Shown piece after piece: positions 24,590 through 31,437 of a DNA stretch of 64,000 nucleotides. The translations under genes were made by a program, and so were the position numbers. Numbering within the stretch: the first letter of the stretch is position 1; every line of letters starts with the position of its first letter. The notes under the pieces were generated by a model. That model did no database searches, was not told the DNA's origin, and saw only the letters and a list, made by a program, of their open reading frames with translations. The DNA comes from Clostridiales bacterium (lineage in GTDB: Bacteria > Bacillota > Clostridia > Oscillospirales > Oscillospiraceae). The stretch spans positions 20,813-84,812 of the forward strand of contig SFHJ01000006.1 in NCBI GenBank assembly GCA_004555655.1, read 5' to 3'.

Positions 24590-25024
24590 TTACTTGATGA
24601 ATTTGTCGATGGCCTGACACAGATCGTCCAGCGCCTGCTCGTCATCGTGCTCCACGGCCTCGACCAGACAGTGCTGAATATGGTCCTGCAGAATCACCTT
24701 GCCCACGTTGTTGATGGCCGCGCGCACCGCCGCAATCTGCACCAGTACTTCAGAGCAGTCGCGCCCGTCTTCGACCATGCGCTTGACGTGCTCCAGATGG
24801 CCGATGGCGCGGGCCAGCCGGTTGATGACGGCCTTGGTATTCGCGTGCGTGTGGCCGTGGCCGGACGCACCCGGCGCGTGCTCGTGCGTATGCGCCTGCT
24901 CGGGCGTATGTGCGTCGCCGGGGTAGTGCAGGTGGGCGATGCCGTGCTCATGCAGATAGTCGTGGTCGTGCTCCAGTTCGTGTTCATGCTCAGGCTCGTA
25001 CTGACCGTTGTACTCGTGTTCCAT
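24590..25024 (-). CDS. CsoR/RcnR-type metal-responsive repressor with histidine-rich N-terminus
   Basis: A 144-residue protein. Residues 1-62 hold 16 histidines, mostly as HxH pairs, and are absent from ordinary CsoR proteins (~85-100 residues). Residues 63-144 are the all-helical CsoR/FrmR/RcnR core (TKAVINRLARAIGHLEHVKR). Metal ligand positions C90, H115 and C119 correspond to the Cys-His-Cys set of copper-type CsoR, yet the His-rich tail and nickel-linked neighbours suggest nickel sensing or buffering. It is divergent from the His-rich/CooT genes, with a G/C-tract inverted repeat (25123-25139) between them as probable operator. ATG follows GGAAGGAGCCTGCGC. Confidence 0.88.
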   Translation of the reverse strand: MEHEYNGQYEPEHEHELEHDHDYLHEHGIAHLHYPGDAHTPEQAHTHEHAPGASGHGHTHANTKAVINRLARAIGHLEHVKRMVEDGRDCSEVLVQIAAVRAAINNVGKVILQDHIQHCLVEAVEHDDEQALDDLCQAIDKFIK

Positions 25025-25122
25025 TGCGCAGGCTCCTTCCCGGTTTCTGTGTGAAGTATAACACAGCCGCGCCGTGTTTGCTACAGAAAAAATGACGGTT
25101 TTTCCGCCAAAATCGAGCAGAT

Positions 25123-25139
25123 AACCCCGTGCCGGGGTT
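25123..25139. promoter_or_regulatory. Candidate operator of the CsoR/RcnR-type repressor
   Basis: A perfect inverted repeat AACCCCG-TGC-CGGGGTT. C/G-tract dyads flanked by A/T are typical of the CsoR/RcnR family. It lies between the divergent genes, 18 bp upstream of the TTTACA box at 25158. It could also be read as a terminator stem because T residues follow, but no rightward gene needs one here. Confidence 0.6.
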
Positions 25140-25157
25140 TTTCAAAGCAGCGCGCTC

Positions 25158-25186
25158 TTTACAAAACAGGCGCTTTCCGGTATAAT
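25158..25186 (+). promoter_or_regulatory. Promoter of the His-rich/CooT operon
   Basis: TTTACA (25158-25163) and a perfect TATAAT (25181-25186) are 17 bp apart, ~50 bp upstream of the ATG at 25236. Confidence 0.8.
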
Positions 25187-25235
25187 ATGAAACAAATAAA
25201 CTCTACGCATTAGAGTCTGAAAGGAATCGATCTGA

Positions 25236-25640
25236 ATGCATCTGGAACATGAAGAATCCGCCGTGCATACGCACGAGCATACCCACGCCGACGGCACCGT
25301 GCACACGCATGAGCACACCCACCCGCACGAGCACGAGCACGGGCACACGCATCCGCACGAGCATACGCATGCGGCTGCCGGCTGCGGCGTACACTGCGGC
25401 GAGGGCGTGAACTGCGCAGAATGCGGCCACGAGCACGTCAGCCCGCGGCAGGAGCTGATCGCGCTGATGAAGTATATGGTGGGCCACAACGCCTCGCACG
25501 CCAATGAACTGGCGCAGCTTGCAAAGCAGCTGCAGGATCTCGGCGAGACAACAGCCTATGAGCAGATCATGCTCGCCGTGAGCGATTTTGAAAAGGGCAA
25601 CCTGCGCCTGTCCACGGTGCTCGCTGCCATGAACGCGTAA
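25236..25640 (+). CDS. Histidine-rich putative nickel-binding protein
   Basis: A 134-residue protein whose first 45 residues contain 18 histidines in HTHEHTH-type runs, followed by four cysteines (C50, C54, C60, C63) and a helical C-terminal domain (~68-134; LIALMKYMVGHNASHANELA). The His-rich stretch resembles the nickel-storage tails of HypB, SlyD and CooJ-like proteins. No membrane segment or signal is seen, so it is cytoplasmic. With cooT 12 bp downstream and the acetyl-CoA synthase operon beyond, a role in nickel storage or delivery to the A-cluster is likely. The start has an AAAGGAATCGATCTGA region upstream. Confidence 0.8.
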   Translation: MHLEHEESAVHTHEHTHADGTVHTHEHTHPHEHEHGHTHPHEHTHAAAGCGVHCGEGVNCAECGHEHVSPRQELIALMKYMVGHNASHANELAQLAKQLQDLGETTAYEQIMLAVSDFEKGNLRLSTVLAAMNA

Positions 25641-25652
25641 GGAGGCAGAGCC

Positions 25653-25847
25653 ATGTGCCTTGCAATGGTATATAAAACGGAGCAGAAGGCGGAAAACCTG
25701 CTGCTTTCAAACGTCCAGCGCATCGACTGCAAAGACGGCATGGTGTATCTGACCGACCTCATGGAACGGCAGGTCGTCATCGAAGGCGAGCTTGTTTCGG
25801 TCGATTTGGTCGGCAACACCGCCATCGTCATCCCGCGCGCGGTATGA
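25653..25847 (+). CDS. cooT: CooT-family nickel-binding protein
   Basis: A 64-residue protein starting MCLAMVY, the CooT hallmark in which Cys2 binds Ni(II) at the dimer interface, followed by the small beta-barrel pattern (NVQRIDCKDGMVYLTDLMER, VVSVDLVGN-like end). CooT takes part in nickel handling for carbon monoxide dehydrogenase in Rhodospirillum; here it sits next to the acetyl-CoA synthase genes. ATG follows AAGGAGGCAGAGCC. The stop overlaps the next start as ATGA. Confidence 0.9.
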   Translation: MCLAMVYKTEQKAENLLLSNVQRIDCKDGMVYLTDLMERQVVIEGELVSVDLVGNTAIVIPRAV

Positions 25848-26074
25848 CGCACGAGTATGAGCTGGTGCGCGAGATCCAGAATCTGTGCGCGAACAACCAG
25901 ATGCGTGACGTGTTTTTTGAGGAGATCGAGACCGATGACCCAGTGGCCTATGTCCGCGAGCTGGTCAAGGGCAAGGCGGTCAATCTCAGCGTCGACAGAA
26001 AGCAAAACGGAGATCTCACGGTGTTCGTCGAAAGCGCGGGTATGACGCAGAAATTTGTCTTTACCCGGCTTTGA
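25844..26074 (+). CDS. Small conserved-looking protein translated with CooT
   Basis: A 76-residue acidic-to-neutral cytoplasmic protein with no recognised domain and a single cysteine (C15). It overlaps cooT by 4 bp, so its translation is coupled to it. The predicted fold is a short helix (YELVREIQNLCANN) followed by mixed beta strands (VNLSVDRKQNGDLTVFVES). Its function is not known; location suggests a part in nickel or ACS maturation. Confidence 0.7.
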   Translation: MTHEYELVREIQNLCANNQMRDVFFEEIETDDPVAYVRELVKGKAVNLSVDRKQNGDLTVFVESAGMTQKFVFTRL

Positions 26075-26154
26075 CCGGCGCGTGGAAAACAGGAAAAAAC
26101 GGCTGCGAAAAGTTGGTGGTTTTTTGCAGTTTTTGTAAGGCGATGGGCTTGTAT

Positions 26155-26182
26155 TTGACTGGCAAATGTGATACGATATTTT
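26155..26182 (+). promoter_or_regulatory. Promoter of the acetyl-CoA synthase operon
   Basis: TTGACT (26155-26160) and TATTTT (26177-26182) are 16 bp apart. The ~80-nt leader contains a small hairpin GGGAAAG/CTTTCCC near 26199-26219. There is no gene in 26075-26266. Confidence 0.65.
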
Positions 26183-26266
26183 TGTATCGAATTTAGCTGG
26201 GAAAGTCTGCGCTTTCCCGGCTTGGATTTGTACAGGCAATCTATTTTTATTTATTTGGAGGCAAAT

Positions 26267-27196
26267 ATGAGCGTTGCTGAAATCTATGAAAACAGAGCCA
26301 CTTTCTCGTTCGAGGTCTTCCCGCCGAAGACCGATGTGGGTATGGAAAAGCTTTGCGGCGCGGGCGGCGTGCTGGAAAAGCTGTATACCCTGAACCCCGA
26401 CTACATCTCCTGTACCTACGGCGCGGGCGGCACGAACGTGGGCAAGAACCTGGAAGTGCTCGACAAGATCAAGGCCGACGGCAAGTGTGAGCCGGTGACG
26501 CATTTCACCTGCATCGGCAACACGAAAGAAGACATCAGAACCAAGCTGCAGACCTATCTTGACCACGGCATCAACCATGTGCTGGCGCTGCGCGGCGATC
26601 TGCCCTTCGGCTGGACAGGCACCAACGGCGATCTGCACTATGCCACCGAGCTTGTCAAGTTCATCCGCAAGGAGTTCGGCGACAAGTTCACCATTGCGGT
26701 CGCGGGCTCTCCCGAGGGCCATATCCAGTGCCGCAGTCTGGAGGCAGATATCGCCTTCCTGAAGCAGAAGCAGGACAACGGCGCCGACTTCATCATCTCG
26801 CAGCTGTGCTGGGATATGGACGCGTTCCGCCGCTGGCTCGACGCGATCCGTGACGCCGGTATCTGGCTGCCCGTCGACGTGGGCATCATGCCCATCCTTG
26901 ATCAGGCCGCCACGATCAACATGGCGCTCAGCCGCAACGGCTGCGTGATGGACCGCAAGCTCTGCGAAATCATCTCGAAGAACTGGATCTTCCCGAACCC
27001 GTTTGACAAAGAGCCGTTCGACGCCGACGTCGAGGGCAAGAAGGCCAGCTTCAAGCAGGCCGGCATCGAATATACCATCAACCAGATCGACCAGTACCGA
27101 GCCTGCGGCGTCGACGGCATTCATCTGTACGCACTCAACAAGTACGAGGACGTCGCATACATCGCAAAGGCCGCCGGTCTTATCGACCTCGTGTAA
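26267..27196 (+). CDS. metF: Methylenetetrahydrofolate reductase
   Basis: A 309-residue TIM-barrel flavoprotein that reduces methylene-THF to methyl-THF in the methyl branch of the Wood-Ljungdahl pathway. Family motifs include FSFEVFPPK near the N-terminus (with the catalytic Glu), CTYGAGGT, HVLALRGDLP and VAGSPEGH. The ATG follows TTGGAGGCAAAT, and an upstream in-frame start is rejected because it overlaps the promoter. No separate MetV zinc protein gene is adjacent. It is the first gene of the ACS operon, which fits a role in the pathway rather than only in methionine synthesis. Confidence 0.94.
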   Translation: MSVAEIYENRATFSFEVFPPKTDVGMEKLCGAGGVLEKLYTLNPDYISCTYGAGGTNVGKNLEVLDKIKADGKCEPVTHFTCIGNTKEDIRTKLQTYLDHGINHVLALRGDLPFGWTGTNGDLHYATELVKFIRKEFGDKFTIAVAGSPEGHIQCRSLEADIAFLKQKQDNGADFIISQLCWDMDAFRRWLDAIRDAGIWLPVDVGIMPILDQAATINMALSRNGCVMDRKLCEIISKNWIFPNPFDKEPFDADVEGKKASFKQAGIEYTINQIDQYRACGVDGIHLYALNKYEDVAYIAKAAGLIDLV

Positions 27197-27207
27197 CTGA
27201 CACCGAT

Positions 27208-27285
27208 CCCGGCGGGCAGCGCGCCCGCCGGGGCGAGCGTTTCGCGGCGGTTCGCGCCTGCGGGCGTGAGACGGCAGCGAGACTT
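27208..27285 (+). repeat. Intergenic hairpin and partial relative of the mosaic tail
   Basis: A strong stem CCCGGCGGGC/GCCCGCCGGG (27208-27232) lacks a T-run. It is followed at 27251-27266 by 16 bp (TTCGCGCCTGCGGGCG) identical to part of the tail of mosaic element A, then a diverged GAGACGGCAGCGAG resembling that tail's continuation. It may be a decayed mosaic or an mRNA-stabilising structure between metF and the ATPase gene. Confidence 0.45.
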
Positions 27286-27302
27286 TAAAGGAGCAGGATT
27301 CT

Positions 27303-28070
27303 ATGGCTACACATACCATCGCAGTTGCCGGTAAGGGCGGCGTCGGCAAGACGACGACCTGCGGCATGATTATCGACTATCTGTGCAAGCAGAAAAAAGG
27401 CCCTATTCTGGTTGTCGACGCCGACGCCAACTCCAACCTCAACGAGGTGCTGGGCGTGGAGGTCGAGACGACGCTGGGCGATATCCGCGAGGAGATGGCC
27501 CGCGCCGAGCAGAAGGGCACCGTGCCGGCCAATATGACAAAGGCCGACTACGCCGAGATGAAATTCGGCTTGGCGCTCATCGAAGAGGACGACTTTGACA
27601 TGCTCGTCATGGGCCGGACGCAGGGCAAGGGCTGCTACTGCTTTGTCAACGGCGTTCTCAAGACCCAGATTGACAAATATGCGGGCAACTACCGCTATAT
27701 GGTCATCGACAATGAAGCGGGGCTCGAGCATATCAGCCGCGGAACGCTTCCGCATGTGGATACGATGCTGCTCATCTCCGACTGCTCGCGCCGCGGCGTA
27801 CAGGCCGTGGGCAGAATCGCCGAGATGATCCGCGAGCTGGAGCTGAAGCCCGGCACGATGAAGCTGATCGTAAACCGCGCGCCCGGCGGGGTTCTCAACG
27901 CCGGCGTGATGGAGGAAATAAAACGGTATGATCTCGACCTGGTCGGCGTTCTGCCGCAGGACGAGCTGGTATATGAGTATGACTGCGAGGGCAAACCCAG
28001 CTCGCAGGTTCCCGACAGCGCGCCCGTCAAGCAGGCGCTGGGCGAGATCATGCGCAAACTTGGTTTATAA
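27303..28070 (+). CDS. CooC/AcsF-type nickel-insertion ATPase
   Basis: A 255-residue MinD/CooC-class ATPase. The deviant Walker A motif GKGGVGKTTT lies at residues ~11-20, and VVDADANSNL follows. The CxC nickel-binding site is present as GCYCFVNGVL, and the C-terminal part holds VGVLPQDELVYEYDCEG. It loads nickel, with ATP hydrolysis, into acetyl-CoA synthase or CO dehydrogenase. ATG follows AAAGGAGCAGGATTCT. Which of the two enzymes is its client is not certain; its place directly ahead of acsD favours ACS (AcsF). Confidence 0.9.
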   Translation: MATHTIAVAGKGGVGKTTTCGMIIDYLCKQKKGPILVVDADANSNLNEVLGVEVETTLGDIREEMARAEQKGTVPANMTKADYAEMKFGLALIEEDDFDMLVMGRTQGKGCYCFVNGVLKTQIDKYAGNYRYMVIDNEAGLEHISRGTLPHVDTMLLISDCSRRGVQAVGRIAEMIRELELKPGTMKLIVNRAPGGVLNAGVMEEIKRYDLDLVGVLPQDELVYEYDCEGKPSSQVPDSAPVKQALGEIMRKLGL

Positions 28071-28100
28071 AAATTATTTTTAATAGGGGGATTCATCATT

Positions 28101-29045
28101 ATGCCTTTCGTTCCCAAGAAACAGGCTTACAACGCAAAGATCAATGAAGTTGTTCTTGGCGTTGGCGAAAAAGCCACGGCGATCGGCGGCCAGAACGTGC
28201 TGCCGTTCCATACCTTCGACGCTGAGATCAAGAACGCGCCCAAGATCGGCGTCGAGCTGACCGATTTCGGCATGGAAGAGTACACCATGCCCGGCGAGCA
28301 GGCGTTCTATGCCGGCTGCGAGAGCGTGGTCGACATGGCCAAGCGCGCAGAAACCATGGAAGGCGCATCGTTTATCTGCCTGCACTTTGAAGGCGCGGAC
28401 CCCAACGGCGCGAACAAGTCCGTCGAGGAGTGTGTGAAGCTGGCAAAGGACGTCTCCGATGCCACCACGATGCCGCTCGTCATCATGGGCTGCAAGAACG
28501 TGGAAAAGGACACCGAGCTCTTCAACAAGATCGCCGAGGCGCTGGCCGGCAAGAACATCCTTGTCCTGTCCGCCCGCGACGAGAACTACAAGACCGTCGG
28601 TGCTTCGGCAGGCCTGGCGTACAACCAGAAGGTCGGCGCGGAATCCGCCGTTGACATCAACCTGGCCAAGCAGCTCAACACCGTCATGACCCAGCTGGGC
28701 GTGAGCGGCCAGAACATCGTCATGAACATCGGATCTGCCGCCGTCGGCTATGGCTATGAATATGTGGCCTCCACGCTTGACCGCATCAAGGATGCTGCGC
28801 TCAAGCAGTCCGATGCGATGCTGCAGATGCCCATCATGACCCCTGTGTCCTCCGATACCTGGGGCGTGAAGGAAGCCATCATGCCCGAGGCTGACATGCC
28901 CGAATGGGGCAATCAGGAAGAGCGCGGCGTCGAGATGGAAATCGCCACCGCCGCTGCCGTGCTGGCTGGCGGTTCGGACGCGGTCATTATGCGTCATCCG
29001 GCAGCCATCAAGGCCATTGCCGCGATGATCAATGCGCTGATGTAA
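28101..29045 (+). CDS. acsD: Corrinoid iron-sulfur protein, small subunit (CdhD/AcsD)
   Basis: A 314-residue TIM-barrel subunit that pairs with AcsC in the corrinoid iron-sulfur protein, carrying the methyl group from methyl-THF to acetyl-CoA synthase. Recognisable segments are VGEKATAIGGQNVLPFHTFD, the barrel strand PLVIMGCKNVEKD and PIMTPVSSDTWGVKEA. Length matches the family (~310-325). ATG is preceded by ATAGGGGGATTCATCATT. The gene for the large subunit begins 21 bp after its stop. Confidence 0.94.
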   Translation: MPFVPKKQAYNAKINEVVLGVGEKATAIGGQNVLPFHTFDAEIKNAPKIGVELTDFGMEEYTMPGEQAFYAGCESVVDMAKRAETMEGASFICLHFEGADPNGANKSVEECVKLAKDVSDATTMPLVIMGCKNVEKDTELFNKIAEALAGKNILVLSARDENYKTVGASAGLAYNQKVGAESAVDINLAKQLNTVMTQLGVSGQNIVMNIGSAAVGYGYEYVASTLDRIKDAALKQSDAMLQMPIMTPVSSDTWGVKEAIMPEADMPEWGNQEERGVEMEIATAAAVLAGGSDAVIMRHPAAIKAIAAMINALM

Positions 29046-29066
29046 TCAGGAAGGAGGAACATAATT

Positions 29067-31343
29067 ATGGCAGTCAAAGGTCTTGACATTTTCAAGCTCT
29101 CTCCCAAGAAAAACTGTAAGGAATGCGGCAGCCCCACATGCATGGCGTTCTGCATGAAGGTCGCGCAGGGCGCGCTGCCCATCACCAAGTGCCCGTACAT
29201 GTCCGACGAAGCCATCGCCCTTCTGAGCGAGGCCACTGCGCCCCCCATGAAGACCATCGAGGCAGCCGGCCACAAAATGGGCGGCGAGACCGTGATGTTC
29301 CGTCACGAGAAGACCCTCGTTTCGCGCAACCTGTTTGCCGTTCCTCTTTGCACCTGCATGGATGACGCGAAGGCCGACGCTGCGCTTGAGGCCGTGAAGG
29401 CCGTCGATTATGAGCGCATCGGCGAGCGCGAGTACGTGGAGTTTGTCCTCGTGCATGACGCGGGCGACGCCGACAAGCTTGCTGCACTGTGCAAGAAGGT
29501 TGCCGAAACCGGCCGCGGCGTCATCATCGACACTGAGAATGTTGAAGCCGCGAAGAAGGCCGTCGAGGCTGTCAAGGATACCAAGCCCATCCTCAACGGC
29601 GCGACCAAGGACAACTATGCCGACATGAGCGCCGTCGCCACCGCCGCGGGCGTTGTTCTGGGCGTCAAGGCTGCGAACCTCTCTGAGCTGCACGACACCG
29701 TTGAAGCTTTGGAGAAGGCCGGCAACAAGAATCTGGTGCTCGACGTCACGGGCGCTACCATCAAGGAGACGTTTGCCAACGCCGTTCTCGTGCGCCGTGC
29801 AGCGCTCAAGGACAACGACCGCACGTTCGGCTATCCGTCCATCGTGAACCTTGCCAAGCTGACCGACGACGTGCATCTGGCCACGGCCCTTGCCGCCGTG
29901 TTCACCGTCAAGTACGGCTCCGTCATCGTCATGCCCGAAATGCGCTATGCCGAGGCTCTGCCGCTCTACGGCCTGCGCCAGAACATCTATACCGACCCGC
30001 AGAAGCCCATGAAGGTCGCGCCCGGCATCTACCCCATCAACGGCGCCGGCCCCGACGATCCCTGCGCGCTGACGGTCGACTTCGCGCTGACCTACTTCCT
30101 GGTCTCCGGCGAGCTCGAGCGCTCCAAGGTGCCCGTCAACCTGCTCATCACCGACGCGTCCGGCATGTCCGTTCTGACCGCGTGGGCCGCAGGCAAGTTC
30201 TCCTCGTCCACCGTCAAGAAGTTCTTTGACGAGTTCGACGTTGCCGGCAAGATCAACAACCGCACCCTGATCATCCCGGGCAAGGTCGCCGTCATGAAGG
30301 GCGAGATTCAGGACAAGCTGCCCGATTGGAACGTTGTCGTCGGTACCCGTGAGGCCGTTGAGCTCGTCAAGTACCTCAAGGACGGCGAGTACAAGGCTGC
30401 TGCCGAGGCCGTTGCCGCCTCCAAGAAGCCTGCCGAGGAGAAGAAGGAGGCCGCCGACGTCAATGCGCCGCTGGACTTCGAGAAGATCGCTGCCTCTATC
30501 CCCGCCATCAAGATCCGCGACGATCTGGATGCGCACTACAAGCAGAGAGATCCGGAATCTCCCAAGTTTGTCACCATCGGCGAGCGTATCCACTGCATCT
30601 CCCCGGTCATCCGCGAGGCGATGGCCACCTTCAATCCCGATCCCATCCTTGAGCGTGCCGCACAGCAGATCAAGGCCGGCGCTACCTATCTGGACGTCAA
30701 CATCGGCCCTGCCGAGTCCAATGGCCCCGAGCTCATGACCTGGGCGGTCAAGCTGCTGCAGGAGAATTTCAACAACGTGCCTCTGGCGCTCGATACCGCC
30801 AACAAGCGCGCCATTGAAGCCGGCATCAAGGTCTACAACCGCACCAACGGCAAGCCCATCGTCAACTCCGCTGACGCAGGCTCGCGTATCGACAACATCA
30901 ACCTCGCCGCTGCCAACGACGCCATCGTCATCGCGCTGTGCTCCGCCGACGGCATCGCCAAGGACAACGAAGAGCGCATGATGCACTGCCATCATATGCT
31001 CGAGCGCGGTTTGTCTCTCGGCATGGAAGCGACCGACCTGTGGTTCGACCCGCTGTTCCTCGTCGTCAAGGGCATGCAGGACAAGCAGATGGACGTCCTG
31101 AACGCCATCAAGCTGTTCTCCGACGAAGGCCTCAAGTCCACCGGCGGCCTGTCCAACAACTCCAACGGCGCGCCCAAGGCGGTCCGCCCGATCATGGACT
31201 CCGCGCTCGTGGCCATGGCGATGATGCAGGGTCTGACCTCGGCCATCGTCAACCCCAACGATCTGAGACTGATGGAGACCATCAAGTCCTGCGACATTTT
31301 CAAGAACAACGAGCTGTATTCCGACTCTTATCTGGACGTGTAA
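29067..31343 (+). CDS. Fused corrinoid protein large subunit and methyl-THF methyltransferase (AcsC-AcsE)
   Basis: A 758-residue fusion. Residues 1-~445 are AcsC: the 4Fe-4S cluster cysteines C17, C20, C25 and C42, a TIM barrel, and a C-terminal corrinoid-binding region (residues ~320-445). A charged, Lys/Glu-rich linker (~448-480, with AEEKKEAADV) joins it to residues ~490-758, which look like a complete AcsE pterin-binding methyltransferase (FVTIGERIH, YLDVNIGPAES, NSADAGSRIDNINLAA, GGLSNNSNG). In classical acetogens the two are separate proteins. The fusion would fix the methyl donor site next to the cobalamin. No frameshift or stop interrupts the linker. Confidence 0.92.
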   Translation: MAVKGLDIFKLSPKKNCKECGSPTCMAFCMKVAQGALPITKCPYMSDEAIALLSEATAPPMKTIEAAGHKMGGETVMFRHEKTLVSRNLFAVPLCTCMDDAKADAALEAVKAVDYERIGEREYVEFVLVHDAGDADKLAALCKKVAETGRGVIIDTENVEAAKKAVEAVKDTKPILNGATKDNYADMSAVATAAGVVLGVKAANLSELHDTVEALEKAGNKNLVLDVTGATIKETFANAVLVRRAALKDNDRTFGYPSIVNLAKLTDDVHLATALAAVFTVKYGSVIVMPEMRYAEALPLYGLRQNIYTDPQKPMKVAPGIYPINGAGPDDPCALTVDFALTYFLVSGELERSKVPVNLLITDASGMSVLTAWAAGKFSSSTVKKFFDEFDVAGKINNRTLIIPGKVAVMKGEIQDKLPDWNVVVGTREAVELVKYLKDGEYKAAAEAVAASKKPAEEKKEAADVNAPLDFEKIAASIPAIKIRDDLDAHYKQRDPESPKFVTIGERIHCISPVIREAMATFNPDPILERAAQQIKAGATYLDVNIGPAESNGPELMTWAVKLLQENFNNVPLALDTANKRAIEAGIKVYNRTNGKPIVNSADAGSRIDNINLAAANDAIVIALCSADGIAKDNEERMMHCHHMLERGLSLGMEATDLWFDPLFLVVKGMQDKQMDVLNAIKLFSDEGLKSTGGLSNNSNGAPKAVRPIMDSALVAMAMMQGLTSAIVNPNDLRLMETIKSCDIFKNNELYSDSYLDV

Positions 31344-31437
31344 TCTCTGACAAGTTCCCTGCCGGCAGCATTGCCGGCGGGGAATTGCCGCATACGAATA
31401 TCGCACAAATTCAGTCGAAATTTTCAGGAGGGTATTT

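Noticed and set aside
24840..25380. Repetitive CAT/CAC/GAG-rich tracts that look like short tandem repeats or a CRISPR-like array
   Set aside because: They are in-frame codons for histidine-rich protein segments (HEHTH types) in two real genes. There are no constant-length repeats with unique spacers.
26183..26266. Tetrahydrofolate riboswitch in the metF leader
   Set aside because: The leader is too short (~80 nt) and holds only one small hairpin; no THF-riboswitch core motifs were seen.
27208..27285. Third full copy of the mosaic hairpin element
   Set aside because: Only 16 bp match the element tail exactly. There is no head segment and no duplicated flanking palindrome, so it is recorded as a partial or chance relative.
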